Shown here piece after piece: positions 7,966-16,504 of a stretch of DNA of 64,000 bases. Positions within the stretch are counted from its first letter, which is position 1; each line of letters begins with the position of its first letter. The notes beneath the pieces are model-generated. The model was not told the origin of the DNA and searched no databases. It saw only the letters and a list, made by a program, of their open reading frames with translations. This DNA is from Planctomycetota bacterium. Lineage in GTDB: Bacteria > Planctomycetota > UBA1135 > UBA2386. Position numbers and translations under genes: made by a program. The stretch is taken from positions 234,001-298,000 of the forward strand of contig JACKIC010000006.1 in the NCBI GenBank assembly GCA_020638655.1, written 5' to 3'.

Positions 7966-8427
7966 CTACCAGCGATGGAACGCCGGATGGCCTTCGCGGA
8001 CGGCGACGAACAGCCCTTCGCAGGTGGCGCAGATACGCCCGCCCGCTTCGAGCGTGCCGCTGATCCTGGCGCGGTCCTCGCCCGACTCGATCACCTTGGC
8101 GCGCAGCTGCACGGGACCGTCGGTCGGTGTGGGGCGGCGCAGCTTGATCGTGTATTCGGCGGTCACCGTGCACGGCGGGTGGTCGAGGCCGCCCTGCTGC
8201 ATGAGGTGGTGGGCCGCCGCCCAGTTGCAGTGGCAGTCGAGCAACGCGCCGATGATGCCGCCGTTGAGCATGCCCGGGAACGCCTCGTGCATCTTCGCGG
8301 GCTGCCAGGTGCAGACCACCTCGTCGCCGCGCACGAAGCTCTTGATGCGCAGCCCGTCAGGGTTCGCGGGGCCGCAGCCGAAGCAGGCGTTGCTGGGGGC
8401 GTACCGGTCCTGGAGGCTCTGGTCCAT
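7966..8427 (-). CDS. PaaI-type hotdog-fold thioesterase
   Basis: A 153-residue single hotdog-domain protein. The N terminus has a Cys pair in ACFGCGPANPDGL, typical of the PaaI/YbgC-like group acting on acyl-CoA. The active-site helix begins NGGIIGALLD, where the more usual His-Gly-Gly is Asn-Gly-Gly. The C terminus ends in a beta strand with GRICATCEGLFVAV. It probably hydrolyses an acyl-CoA thioester; the substrate is unknown. The ATG at 8427 gives the normal family length. It is divergent from the oxidoreductase gene, with about 90 bases between. Confidence 0.85.
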   Translation of the reverse strand: MDQSLQDRYAPSNACFGCGPANPDGLRIKSFVRGDEVVCTWQPAKMHEAFPGMLNGGIIGALLDCHCNWAAAHHLMQQGGLDHPPCTVTAEYTIKLRRPTPTDGPVQLRAKVIESGEDRARISGTLEAGGRICATCEGLFVAVREGHPAFHRW

Positions 8428-8517
8428 CGGCGCATGATCCACGGGCGCGGGCGGCGGCGCGAGGGAATCCCTGGCTGAGGCGTGGCGCGAGAGGCTGCCG
8501 GTCACAATGATCCCTCC

Positions 8518-9825
8518 ATGGCTCTGACGCGTCGCACCTTCCTCGCCTCTTCGGCGCTCGCCGCCAGTCTCACCCCGCTCGGTTGCGCCGCCGCGGCGCC
8601 CGTGCGTCGGCCCCGCGCGCCCGACCAGAAGCTGCGCCTGATGGTCATCGGGGTGGCCAATCGCGGCGCCGCCAACCTCGCCGGCGTCGCCACCGAGGAC
8701 ATCCGGGTGCTCTGTGACGTCGACCGCACGCAGTTGCAGGCGGCGGCGCAGAAGTTCCCGGCGGCGCGCACCTGCGAGGACTACCGCACCGTGCTTGCCG
8801 ACGCTGCGGCCTGCGCGGAGCTCGACGGCGTGGTGATCAGCACGCCGGACCACTCGCACTTCCTGCCGGCCCTGCTGGCGCTGCGCGCCGGCCTCGACGT
8901 CTACTGCGAGAAGCCGCTGACGCTGACCGTCGGCCAGGCGCGGCAGCTGCGCGAACTCGCCGCCGCCAACGGTTGCATCACCCAGATGGGCACGCAGATC
9001 CACGCCAACGAGAACTACCACCGCGTCGTCGAGGCGGTGCGTGCCGGCGCGGTCGGCCCGGTGCGCGAGGTGGTGGTGTTCGTCAACGGCACCGACTGGT
9101 CGGCGACCGAGCTGCCCGAGGTGATCGAGCCGCCGGCGCACCTGGCCTGGGACCTGTGGCTCGGCGCGGCGCCCGAGCAGCCGTGTCGCAAGGGCTTCCA
9201 TCCGGCGGGCTGGCGGCGTTACTGGGCGTTCGGCGGCGGCACCACCGCGGACATGGCGTGTCACTTCGTCGACCTGGCGTTCTGGGCGCTGCAGCTCGAC
9301 GCGCCGACGTCGCTGCGCGCCGACGGCACCGATCTCCATCCCGACTGCGCGCCGGCCGGGTTGCGATGCGCCTATCGCTTCGCAGCCCGCGGCGACCGTC
9401 CCGCGCTGACCCTGCACTGGCACGGGGGCAAGGATCGCCCGGAGGCGGCGCTGGCCGAGCGGGGGCTCGAGCAGTGGCGCAACGGCGTGCTGTTCGTCGG
9501 CGACGACGGCTGGCTGATCAGTGACTACAACCGCCACGAGATCGGGCCCGCGGCGCGGCGGGAGGCGTTCGTGCCGCCGGCGCCGTGGCTGGCGCCGACG
9601 CCGAGCCATCACCAGGAGTGGATCGCGGCGTGCAAGGCCGGCACCGAGCCGTCGTGTTCCTTCGCCTATTCGGGGCTGTTGTCCGAAGCGGTGTTGCTCG
9701 CCAATGCGGCGTTCCGCGGCGCGCGCGGCGAAGAGTTGGCCTGGAACGCAGCGCGAATGGCTACGGGAAACCCCGCGGTCGACGCCCTGCTGCACCACCA
9801 GGCCCGCGCCGGTTGGGCCGGATAG
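8518..9825 (+). CDS. Gfo/Idh/MocA oxidoreductase with Tat signal
   Basis: A 435-residue NAD(P)-dependent sugar or inositol dehydrogenase-like protein. A twin-arginine signal (LTRRTFLASSALAASL) at residues 3-18 sends it out of the cytoplasm already folded with cofactor. The Rossmann domain begins RLMVIGVANRG. The family signature VYCEKPLT supplies the catalytic Lys, and the C-terminal alpha/beta domain contains the GGGTTADMACHFVDLAFW block with a conserved Asp/His pair. Exported copies of this family are abundant in planctomycetes and usually act on carbohydrates. No sugar-specific partner lies beside it. Confidence 0.9.
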   Translation: MALTRRTFLASSALAASLTPLGCAAAAPVRRPRAPDQKLRLMVIGVANRGAANLAGVATEDIRVLCDVDRTQLQAAAQKFPAARTCEDYRTVLADAAACAELDGVVISTPDHSHFLPALLALRAGLDVYCEKPLTLTVGQARQLRELAAANGCITQMGTQIHANENYHRVVEAVRAGAVGPVREVVVFVNGTDWSATELPEVIEPPAHLAWDLWLGAAPEQPCRKGFHPAGWRRYWAFGGGTTADMACHFVDLAFWALQLDAPTSLRADGTDLHPDCAPAGLRCAYRFAARGDRPALTLHWHGGKDRPEAALAERGLEQWRNGVLFVGDDGWLISDYNRHEIGPAARREAFVPPAPWLAPTPSHHQEWIAACKAGTEPSCSFAYSGLLSEAVLLANAAFRGARGEELAWNAARMATGNPAVDALLHHQARAGWAG

Positions 9826-9870
9826 CGCCGCGGCCACGCTCCGGGCCGGCCCCTAGGGGCAAGACCGTCT

Positions 9871-11718
9871 GTGCCCTTGCTGCGCACTGTGTCGACCTAT
9901 GGCGTGATGAACGTCGTCACGAAGGTTGTGGTCGGGTGCGTCGCGTTGACTGCGGTGGTCGCCTGCTGTTCGTTTCTGGGGCTGGGCATGGGTTCGATGG
10001 CCCGCGAGGCCACGGGGACCATCGTCGAGCAGCGACTGGTCGAGCTGAGCCTGCTCGACAAGGCCCACAACAGCTTCGTGGCCGCGCGACAGCTCGAGAG
10101 CGACTTCCTGCTGAACAAGCGTGAGGCGGCGATCGAGGAGCACGCTGCGGCGCTCGCGCAATTCGGCAAGCTGGTCGAAGAACTCAGCACGCGCCTGCAC
10201 GACGAAGCCAGCAAGAAGGCCACCGCGGCGTGTCTCGCCGAGACCAGGTCGTACAGCGCCAGCTTCGCGAACCTGGCGAAGGCCTATGTGACGCGCGGCC
10301 TCGACGAGAAGTCGGGTTGCGAGGGCGACATGCGCAACGCCGCGCACACCGTCGAGCAGCTCGCCAAGGACCTCGACCGGCAGGACCTTACGGTCATCTA
10401 TCTGATGATCCGCCGCCACGAGAAGGACTACCTGCTGCGCGGCCGCGACAGCTACCTCGACAAGGCCAAGCAGGCGATCGCGCAGTTCAAGCAGCTGGCG
10501 CACGCCGGCGGCCTGGACGAGCAGCAGCTGGCGCGCGTCGAGAGCAACTGGAAGGACTACCAGGGTGCGTTCGTCGCGCTCGCCCAGAGCGTCAATGCGA
10601 TCGAGGCCGCGCGCGCAGCGTGCGGCAGCGCGACGCAGCTCACCGAGGCCGCGGCGCAGGCGATGGCCGACAGCGTGCAGGCGGCGATCCAGAGCGACTG
10701 CCTCGCGATCGACCACACGCTCGCCGCCAGCGCGGTGCGCATGCGGGTGCTGACGGGCTTCGGCGCGCTCGTCGCCGTGGCGATGGCGTTCTGGCTGGTG
10801 CGCTCGGTGCGGCGCCCGATGCGCGCCATGTCGCACGCGCTCGGCAGCGTCTTCGCCGACGACCGCTTCAACCTGCAGGTGCGCTTCGAGGCGCACGATC
10901 GCGACGAGTTCGGCCGCCTCGGCAGCTCGATGAATCACCTGTTCGAGAAGGTCGGCGAGACCGTTCGCAACATCCGCGCCGCGAGCCAGGAGCTCGAGCT
11001 CGGCGCCAACGACGTGCGCAAGAGCTCGGAGTCGCTCGCCAACGCGGCCAGCGGCCAGGCGGCGTCGGTGGAGGAGGTCTCCGCGGCGGTCACCGAGCTG
11101 TCGTCGTCGATGCGCGAGAACCACGGCAACGTCGAGCGGGCCAACGGCCTGTCGGTCGCGGCCTGCGACGCCGCGCAGCGCGGCGGTACGGCGATGGAGC
11201 GGCTCGGTGTGGCGATGGATCGCATGCGCGTGTCGAGCACCGAGATCGAACGGGTGTTGTCGACGATCGACGAGATCGCCTTCCAGACCAACCTGCTGGC
11301 GCTCAACGCCGCGGTCGAAGCGGCGCGCGCCGGCGACGCCGGCAAGGGCTTCGCGGTGGTCGCCGAGGAGGTGCGCACGCTGGCGCAGCGTTCGGCCGAG
11401 GCTGCGCGCAACTCCAAGAAGATGGTCGACGAGTCGATCGAGAGCGTGCGCAACAGCGTGCACGAGACGCAGCAGGTCACCGAGGTCTTCAGCGACATCG
11501 ACAAGGGCATTCGCGACGTGCGCGGCATCCTCGAGCAGGTCACGGGCGCGAGCGAAGAGCAGACGCGTGGCCTGAACCAGATCTCGTCGGTCTCCGAGAC
11601 CGTCGACCAGAACGCGCAGTCGACCGCCGCGCAGTCCGAGGAACTCTCGGCCGCGGCGACCTGCAGCGCGGACTCGGCCCTCGGCCTGCGCCGCATGGTG
11701 GCCCAGTTCGAGGTCTGA
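9871..11718 (+). CDS. Methyl-accepting chemotaxis protein
   Basis: A 615-residue transmembrane chemoreceptor. TM1 is near residues 15-37, a long helical periplasmic sensor follows to about 288, and TM2 is at 290-310. A HAMP linker runs to about 360, then the cytoplasmic signalling hairpin with its highly conserved tip (IAFQTNLLALNAAVEAARAG, starting near residue 470). The sensor segment IRRHEKDYLLRGRDSYLDK is typical of helical bimodular (HBM-type) sensors, which bind small organic acids. The GTG at 9871 gives a full TM1 n-region; the ATG at 9907 is an alternative, and neither has a good ribosome site. No che genes are adjacent. Confidence 0.9.
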   Translation: MPLLRTVSTYGVMNVVTKVVVGCVALTAVVACCSFLGLGMGSMAREATGTIVEQRLVELSLLDKAHNSFVAARQLESDFLLNKREAAIEEHAAALAQFGKLVEELSTRLHDEASKKATAACLAETRSYSASFANLAKAYVTRGLDEKSGCEGDMRNAAHTVEQLAKDLDRQDLTVIYLMIRRHEKDYLLRGRDSYLDKAKQAIAQFKQLAHAGGLDEQQLARVESNWKDYQGAFVALAQSVNAIEAARAACGSATQLTEAAAQAMADSVQAAIQSDCLAIDHTLAASAVRMRVLTGFGALVAVAMAFWLVRSVRRPMRAMSHALGSVFADDRFNLQVRFEAHDRDEFGRLGSSMNHLFEKVGETVRNIRAASQELELGANDVRKSSESLANAASGQAASVEEVSAAVTELSSSMRENHGNVERANGLSVAACDAAQRGGTAMERLGVAMDRMRVSSTEIERVLSTIDEIAFQTNLLALNAAVEAARAGDAGKGFAVVAEEVRTLAQRSAEAARNSKKMVDESIESVRNSVHETQQVTEVFSDIDKGIRDVRGILEQVTGASEEQTRGLNQISSVSETVDQNAQSTAAQSEELSAAATCSADSALGLRRMVAQFEV

Positions 11719-11736
11719 GCGTCGAGGTCTGAGCGC
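11709..11736 (+). repeat. 14-base tandem duplication at gene end
   Basis: CGAGGTCTGAGCG(T/C) occurs twice in direct succession (11709-11722 and 11723-11736). The first copy contains the last codons and the TGA stop of the chemoreceptor gene; the second lies just after it and reaches the end of the convergent GAF gene. It looks like a recent replication-slippage duplication with no effect on the protein. Confidence 0.7.
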
Positions 11737-11738
11737 GG

Positions 11739-12218
11739 TCAGCTGCGATAGCGCCGTGCGGCCAACGCGCCGATGGCGGACAGCAGCTCCGTCTCCGCCG
11801 GCGTGAAGTCGTAGGCCGTCGGTTTGGCGACGCCGAGCACGCCGAACAGCGCCTCGCCGTCGAGCATCGGCGCGGCCAGCGAGCCTTCCATCTGGGTCAG
11901 CTTGGCCCCGGGGCGCACCACGCCGCTGGCGTCCTGCTGCAGGTTGCAGACCTGCACCGGGGTGCGGCGCTCGGCAGCGATGCCGGCCATGCCCTTGCCG
12001 ATCGGGATCACGCCGACCTTGTCGAGCACGGGCGGCGGCAGGCCGCGTTGCGCGGCGAGGTGCAGGTGGCCGTCTGCGGGATCGAGCACGTGCACGGTGC
12101 CGACGGGGCAGTCGAAGTGTGCGAGCACCAGATCGAGCAGCGCGGTCCACGGCGGGGTCGCGGCGTCGGTCAGCAATTGCTCGGTCGCGGCGAGCAAGGG
12201 GTCGGGCGAGACGGTCAT
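11739..12218 (-). CDS. GAF-domain protein
   Basis: A 159-residue protein made of a single GAF domain, a small-molecule or redox-sensing fold. The core strands are GTVHVLDPADGHLHLAAQRG and the later SLAAPMLDGEALFGVLGVAK segment, which is the usual beta-5/beta-6 signature. Helices lie at both ends. There is no effector domain, so it would act by binding another protein or a ligand. It starts 11 bases after the stop of the CutC gene and is probably co-transcribed with it. The ligand is unknown. Confidence 0.8.
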   Translation of the reverse strand: MTVSPDPLLAATEQLLTDAATPPWTALLDLVLAHFDCPVGTVHVLDPADGHLHLAAQRGLPPPVLDKVGVIPIGKGMAGIAAERRTPVQVCNLQQDASGVVRPGAKLTQMEGSLAAPMLDGEALFGVLGVAKPTAYDFTPAETELLSAIGALAARRYRS

Positions 12219-12229
12219 GGCGCCAGATC

Positions 12230-13042
12230 CTAGCGGCTGTCCGGCCGATCGGCAGGCGGGCCGATGGTCGCATCGCCGAGGGCTGCGACGACCGCGGCGA
12301 TCTCGGGCTCGCTGGTGCAGCGCCGGTGGTATTCGTCGGGTGGCGGGCTCGAGCCCATCGGCACGCCGTCGCGGCGGAACTGCATCGGGCTGTCGTGCCA
12401 GGCGGTCGCGGACAGGTGCACCTCGCGCACGCCGGTTTGCTGCACGAGGGCGGCGACGTTGGCCGCGCGCACGCCGGCTCCGGCCATGACCGTGAACCCT
12501 GGCTCCGCCGCGGCGACGAGCATGCGCAGCATCTCGGCCCCGACCGGCGCGGCGGCGGCCTGACCGGAGCTGAGCAGGCGGCGCACGCCGAGCGCGGCCA
12601 GTTCGGCGAGCGCCGCGAACGGGTCCAGGCACAGGTCGAAGGCGCGGTGGCAGGTGACGGGCAGCGGCGCCGCGGCATGCACGACCGCGGCCAGGGCGTC
12701 GCGGTCGAGGTGTCCGTTCGGTCGCAGCGCGCCGAACACGAAACCGGCGGCGCCGGCGGCGGCGAGGTGGCGCAGGTCGCGGTGCACCACGTCCAGCTCG
12801 ACCTCGTCGTAGACGAAGTCGCCGCCGCGCGGCCGCAGCATCACGAACACGGGCAGCGCGGTCGCCGCGACGACCGCCTCGAGCAGGCCGACGCTCGGCG
12901 TCAGGCCGCCCTCGCCCAGCGCGCCGCACAACTCGACACGACCCGCGCCCGCGCCGGCCGCCGCGCGCGCGCCCGCGACGCTGTCGATCGCCACTTCGAC
13001 GAGGACGCGGTCGGGTCGCTGCGCACTTCCGGTTTGGCCCAC
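12230..13042 (-). CDS. cutC: CutC family protein
   Basis: A TIM-barrel protein of about 270 residues in the CutC family. The signature RVELCGALGEGGLTPS follows the first strand, and PVFVMLRPRGGDFVY and PVTCHRAFDL are the next conserved blocks. CutC was named for copper tolerance in E. coli, but a direct copper role is disputed. No ATG occurs near the N terminus; the GTG at 13042 gives a normal-length product with a short leader, and the GTG nearer VAIDS is an alternative. It is divergent from the FHA-protease gene with only 18 bases between the two starts, so promoters must overlap coding DNA. Confidence 0.85.
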   Translation of the reverse strand: MGQTGSAQRPDRVLVEVAIDSVAGARAAAGAGAGRVELCGALGEGGLTPSVGLLEAVVAATALPVFVMLRPRGGDFVYDEVELDVVHRDLRHLAAAGAAGFVFGALRPNGHLDRDALAAVVHAAAPLPVTCHRAFDLCLDPFAALAELAALGVRRLLSSGQAAAAPVGAEMLRMLVAAAEPGFTVMAGAGVRAANVAALVQQTGVREVHLSATAWHDSPMQFRRDGVPMGSSPPPDEYHRRCTSEPEIAAVVAALGDATIGPPADRPDSR

Positions 13043-13060
13043 GGACCCTATGGTGGCGGC

Positions 13061-14443
13061 ATGCGCGCGCAATTGCTCCACCTTTCGGGTCCGCTGCGCG
13101 GCCGCACGGTCACCCACGAGCGACCGTCGGTGGTCATCGGATCGGCGGGCGACTGCGACGAAGTGGTGCGCGCCGCCGGGGTCGCCGCGCGCCACGCGCA
13201 GATCGACTTCGTGGAGGCTGAGTGCAACTTCCACCTCCGTCGCCTGGACGGCGCCGTGTTCGTCAACGGCAACGAGGTCGAGGAGGTGATCCTGCAGGAC
13301 GGCGACCAGATCGAACTCGGCGCCGGCGGTCCGGTGGCGCGGTTCCGCATCTACGTGCCACAGGGCGCGGTGTGCAAGCCCGTGCGGCGCATGCTCGCCG
13401 ACGCCGGCGACGTGGCGCGGGTCAGCGGCGGGTTCGAGGCGACGCGCACGTTGACCCGCGACCTGCTGACCCAGGCGACGCTGTCGCTCAAGGTGGGCTT
13501 CCCGCTGTTCGTCGTGGCGATGGGGTTGCTCGCCGGACTGCTCGGTGGGTGGCTCGGCACGCGCCCCGAGGCCGCGCGCGAGCGCACCGCCAACGAGCTG
13601 ACGCAGGGCGAGATCGACCGCCTGCGCGCCGAACAGCAGCAGCAGAAGGAGAAGCTCGAGCAGCTGGCCAGCGTCAACGACACCGTGCGGCGCATCCAGC
13701 GCGAGTGGAGCCGGGGCGTCTGTCTGTTCCACGGCGTGTTCCGACTGCGCGGCAAGGACGGCAAGTGGATCGAGGTCCGCGGCGATCCCTACGAGATCGA
13801 GTACTCCGGCTCGGGCTTCCTGGTGTCCAGGGCCGGCTACATCGTCACCAATCGCCACGTCGCGGTGCCGTGGCTCGACCTCGACATGATCGCGCCGTTG
13901 CTCGAGATCGGCGCCGTGCCCGAGTTCGTGCAGCTGACGGTGACGTTCCCCGGGCTGCTGCCGATCGACGTGCCGTTCGACTCGGTGGTGCGCCGCCAGG
14001 ACGACATCGACGTGGCGCTGGTCAAGGTGCCCGTCGAGGCGGTCGCCGCCGTGCCGGTGCTGCCGCTGCAGCCGGCGGGCGAGATCAGCGAAGACCAGCA
14101 CGCGATCGTCGTCGGCTACCCGACCGGCCTCGCCGCGCTGCTCGCGCGCGCCGACCCCGCCCTGGTCGAGAAGATGCGCGACGAGTCGGCGACGATGACC
14201 ATGGCCATCGCCGAACTGGCCGCGGCCGGGCAGATCCAGCCGCTGCTGACCCAGGGTGTCGTCAGCGAGGTGCGCGCGGACAAGGTCACCTACGACGCCG
14301 TGACCACGCACGGGGGCAGCGGCGGGCCCGTGTTCGGCGGCAACGGCAAGGTGATCGCCGTCAACCACGCGATCCTGCAGGACTACACCGGCGCCAACTT
14401 CGGCGTGCCGATCCGGTTCGCGGCGGAATTGCTGCCCAAGTGA
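13061..14443 (+). CDS. FHA domain - transmembrane - trypsin-like serine protease
   Basis: A 460-residue protein with an unusual order of domains. Residues about 1-100 form an FHA domain (phosphothreonine-binding beta sandwich). A membrane helix spans about 146-166 (FPLFVVAMGLLAGLLGGWLG), followed by a Gln/Glu-rich coiled coil to about 215. Then comes a chymotrypsin-fold S1C/HtrA-like protease with His266 (VTNRHVAVP), Asp317 (DIDVALVKV) and Ser420 (GGSGGP). No PDZ domain follows. If the FHA end is cytoplasmic, the protease faces the periplasm, so a phospho-signal inside could control proteolysis outside. That topology is an inference. Confidence 0.85.
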   Translation: MRAQLLHLSGPLRGRTVTHERPSVVIGSAGDCDEVVRAAGVAARHAQIDFVEAECNFHLRRLDGAVFVNGNEVEEVILQDGDQIELGAGGPVARFRIYVPQGAVCKPVRRMLADAGDVARVSGGFEATRTLTRDLLTQATLSLKVGFPLFVVAMGLLAGLLGGWLGTRPEAARERTANELTQGEIDRLRAEQQQQKEKLEQLASVNDTVRRIQREWSRGVCLFHGVFRLRGKDGKWIEVRGDPYEIEYSGSGFLVSRAGYIVTNRHVAVPWLDLDMIAPLLEIGAVPEFVQLTVTFPGLLPIDVPFDSVVRRQDDIDVALVKVPVEAVAAVPVLPLQPAGEISEDQHAIVVGYPTGLAALLARADPALVEKMRDESATMTMAIAELAAAGQIQPLLTQGVVSEVRADKVTYDAVTTHGGSGGPVFGGNGKVIAVNHAILQDYTGANFGVPIRFAAELLPK

Positions 14444-14454
14444 GCCCCGGGGCG

Positions 14455-14477
14455 GTCGCCGGCGAAAAGTCGGCGAC
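14455..14477 (+). terminator. Hairpin after FHA-protease gene
   Basis: GTCGCCG (14455-14461) pairs perfectly with CGGCGAC (14471-14477) around a nine-base loop, eleven bases after the protease stop codon. No T-tract follows, so termination may be partial and the ATPase gene downstream could be read through. Confidence 0.4.
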
Positions 14478-14548
14478 TTCGCGCGGGGGTTCGGCGAAAC
14501 TGCCCCGCTGCACGGGGGGTGCCATTGTGGCCACCCCGTGGCGCACCG

Positions 14549-15487
14549 ATGGACGGAACGGCACCAGGGCGGCAAACCACGAGCGGGGGGCGAGGCGGTC
14601 TCGGGCCGCGCGGCCGGGGTCTGTTCGGTCGGCTGTTCGAGAGCCTCAAGGCGCCCGCCAAGCCGCGGCGCGAAGCCGTGTCGATCGCCGTCGCCAGCGG
14701 CAAGGGGGGCACCGGCAAGTCGTTCCTCGCCACCTCGCTGGCCGTGTTGCTGCACCGCGCCGGCCGGCGCACCGCGATCGTCGACTGCGACTTCGGCCTG
14801 GCCTGCGACCACCTGCTGATGGGCGTCAAGCCGCACCTGACCCTGCAGCAACTGCTCGCCGGGCAGGCGACCCTCGAGCAGACCCTGTGCACCTCGCCGT
14901 GTGGGCCGCGGCTGCTGCCCGGCGCCTCGGGTGTGCGCCGTATGGCCAACCTCACCGACAAGGAGCTGCTCGCGTTCGCGCGCGAGCTCGGCAACCTGGC
15001 GCAGGGTGAGGACGTGATGCTGCTCGACCTGGGCGCCGGCATCGCGCCGGCGACCGTGCTGACGATGCTGGCCGCCGACTGGATCGTGCTCGTCACCCAG
15101 CCCGAGATCGCGGCTCTCGTCGATGCCTACGCCGTCGTCAAGTGCATCGCCCAGGTGCACGACAAGGCGCGTTTCCTCGTCGTCGTCAACCACGTGTCCG
15201 TACCCGGTCGCGGCGAGATGGCGTTCCAGAAGCTCACCGAAGTGGCGCGCCAGCACGTCGGCGTGACCCTGCGTTACCTCGGCGAGATCGCCGAAGACCC
15301 GTCGGTGATGCAGCACCGCCTCGGTCAGTTGCCCCTGGTCGCCTCCGACCCCGAGGCGCCGATGGCCCAGTCCCTGCGGGACCTCGCCACCCGCCTCGAC
15401 GAACTGTGCGGCGGCCTGCAGCCGCGCGACGTGCCCGCCGAAGAAGCGATCGAAGCGCGCTTCCGCCAGCACCGCCTGTTCCTGTGA
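14549..15487 (+). CDS. MinD/ParA-family ATPase, FlhG-like
   Basis: A deviant-Walker ATPase of about 312 residues. KGGTGKS (residues 52-58) is the P-loop with the signature lysine; DCDFGLACD follows as the switch I region and MLLDLGAG as Walker B. The last 80 residues, including GEIAEDPSVMQHRLGQLPLV, resemble FlhG/YlxH-type MinD proteins that set flagellar number or place polar complexes. The N-terminal 45 residues are Gly/Arg-rich and probably disordered. The start is uncertain: the ATG at 14549 and the GTG at 14519 both lack a clear ribosome site. It ends ten bases before the long palindrome at 15497. Confidence 0.85.
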   Translation: MDGTAPGRQTTSGGRGGLGPRGRGLFGRLFESLKAPAKPRREAVSIAVASGKGGTGKSFLATSLAVLLHRAGRRTAIVDCDFGLACDHLLMGVKPHLTLQQLLAGQATLEQTLCTSPCGPRLLPGASGVRRMANLTDKELLAFARELGNLAQGEDVMLLDLGAGIAPATVLTMLAADWIVLVTQPEIAALVDAYAVVKCIAQVHDKARFLVVVNHVSVPGRGEMAFQKLTEVARQHVGVTLRYLGEIAEDPSVMQHRLGQLPLVASDPEAPMAQSLRDLATRLDELCGGLQPRDVPAEEAIEARFRQHRLFL

Positions 15488-15496
15488 GGGTACGGT

Positions 15497-15559
15497 ACCG
15501 GGTACAAACCACACACTACCTGCCGCGCAACGGCAGGTAGTGTGTGGTTTGTACCCGGT
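15497..15559. repeat. Long palindromic element, copy A
   Basis: A perfect 29-base-pair inverted repeat (15497-15525 with 15531-15559) around a five-base loop CGCAA. The outer part ACCGGGTACAAACCACACA and the inner CTGCCG-CGCAR-CGGCAG are shared with a second copy at 20840-20916; the four bases between differ but keep pairing. It lies between the ends of two convergent genes and overlaps the last codons of the minus-strand one. It would make a bidirectional terminator. The compensated base changes suggest selection on the folded form. Confidence 0.85.
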
Positions 15560-16457
15560 TCGGTACGCACACCTCGGCGCTGATGCCGAAGTGGTCGGAG
15601 AGCGGATTGAGCAGGTCGGCGCCGAAGCGGTGCGCGCCGCGCAGGGTCAGACCGCCGGCGATGAGGATGTGGTCGATCTCGGTCGGCGGCTCCGGCGCGG
15701 CGAGGGGGTTGTGGCGGCAGTCGTAGGTCGGCAGGCCCGCGCTGCAGCGGATCGTCGGGCGGTCGAGCAGCCGGCGCATCAGTTCGAACTCCGGATCGCC
15801 GGCTTCGCAGTTGAAGTCGCCGAGCAGGACGAACGGGCCGCTGCTGTTGCCGGCGACGAAGCGCGCCAGCTCCCGCACCTGCGCGACGCGCACGGCGCCG
15901 TTGTCGGCACCGCTCTGCAGGTGCACGTTGAAGACGTCGAGTTGGCGACCTTCGCCGAGGTCGAGGCGGGTGTGCAGGAGACCCTTGTGCACACACCGGT
16001 CGGCATCGGCGGCGCACGAGAACCGCAGCGCCGCGGCGCGCACGATCGGGAAGCGGCTCAGCGTCAGCAGGCCGTGTTCGGTGAAGAAGCCGAGCGGGCC
16101 GTCGCCGAAGGCGCGGTGGTAGCCGTCGAGCGCGAACGGGGTGCGCGCGGCGTCGGTCCAGACCTCTTGCAGCGCGACCACCGCCGGCCGTTCGCGCGCG
16201 ATTCGTTCGGCGATCGCGTCGCAGCGTCGTTCGACATCGTCGCCGAGCGGCCACGGCAGGCCGAACACGTTGAGGCTCTGCAGCATGAGCGGGGCAGGCG
16301 CGTCCATGGCCGCCGCCGTCGCCGCCGGGACGACCTGCACCGCCGCGAGCGCGGGACGGCCATCGGGGTCGAAGCTCATCGAGCCGCACAACAGCACGGC
16401 CGCGAGCTGCGCGGTGCGGAGCAAACGTCGGGAGCGGCTGCCGGCGTCGAGGATCAC
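15516..16457 (-). CDS. Secreted endonuclease/exonuclease/phosphatase-family protein (sphingomyelinase-like)
   Basis: A 313-residue EEP-fold metal-dependent phosphodiesterase. An N-terminal signal sequence (RRLLRTAQLAAVLLCG) indicates export. Catalytic motifs are in order: SLNVFGLPW, LQEVW (metal Glu), VHLQSG, GDFNCE (Asp/Asn) and the final SDHFGIS (Asp-His). The secreted type with this spacing resembles neutral sphingomyelinase/phospholipase-like enzymes rather than DNA repair ExoIII. The last 14 codons run through the palindromic element to a TAG inside it, so the C-terminal tail is encoded by repeat DNA. The GTG at 16457 is chosen for its compact signal peptide; the GTG at 16475 is also possible. 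Confidence 0.8.
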   Translation of the reverse strand: MILDAGSRSRRLLRTAQLAAVLLCGSMSFDPDGRPALAAVQVVPAATAAAMDAPAPLMLQSLNVFGLPWPLGDDVERRCDAIAERIARERPAVVALQEVWTDAARTPFALDGYHRAFGDGPLGFFTEHGLLTLSRFPIVRAAALRFSCAADADRCVHKGLLHTRLDLGEGRQLDVFNVHLQSGADNGAVRVAQVRELARFVAGNSSGPFVLLGDFNCEAGDPEFELMRRLLDRPTIRCSAGLPTYDCRHNPLAAPEPPTEIDHILIAGGLTLRGAHRFGADLLNPLSDHFGISAEVCVPNRVQTTHYLPLRGR

Positions 16458-16504
16458 CGGATGCGCAGCATGCACGCGGCCGACAAGCCGCGGTGAACCT
16501 CGCG

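Noticed and set aside
9849..9860. GCCCCTAGGGGC palindrome before the chemoreceptor gene
   Set aside because: Too short and without a T-tract to call a terminator; part of it may act as a weak ribosome site for the GTG at 9871.
12230..15514. A 1094-codon minus-strand open frame
   Set aside because: Only its last 270 codons (CutC) look like protein; the rest is His/Arg/Gln-rich shadow opposite the FHA-protease and MinD-like genes.
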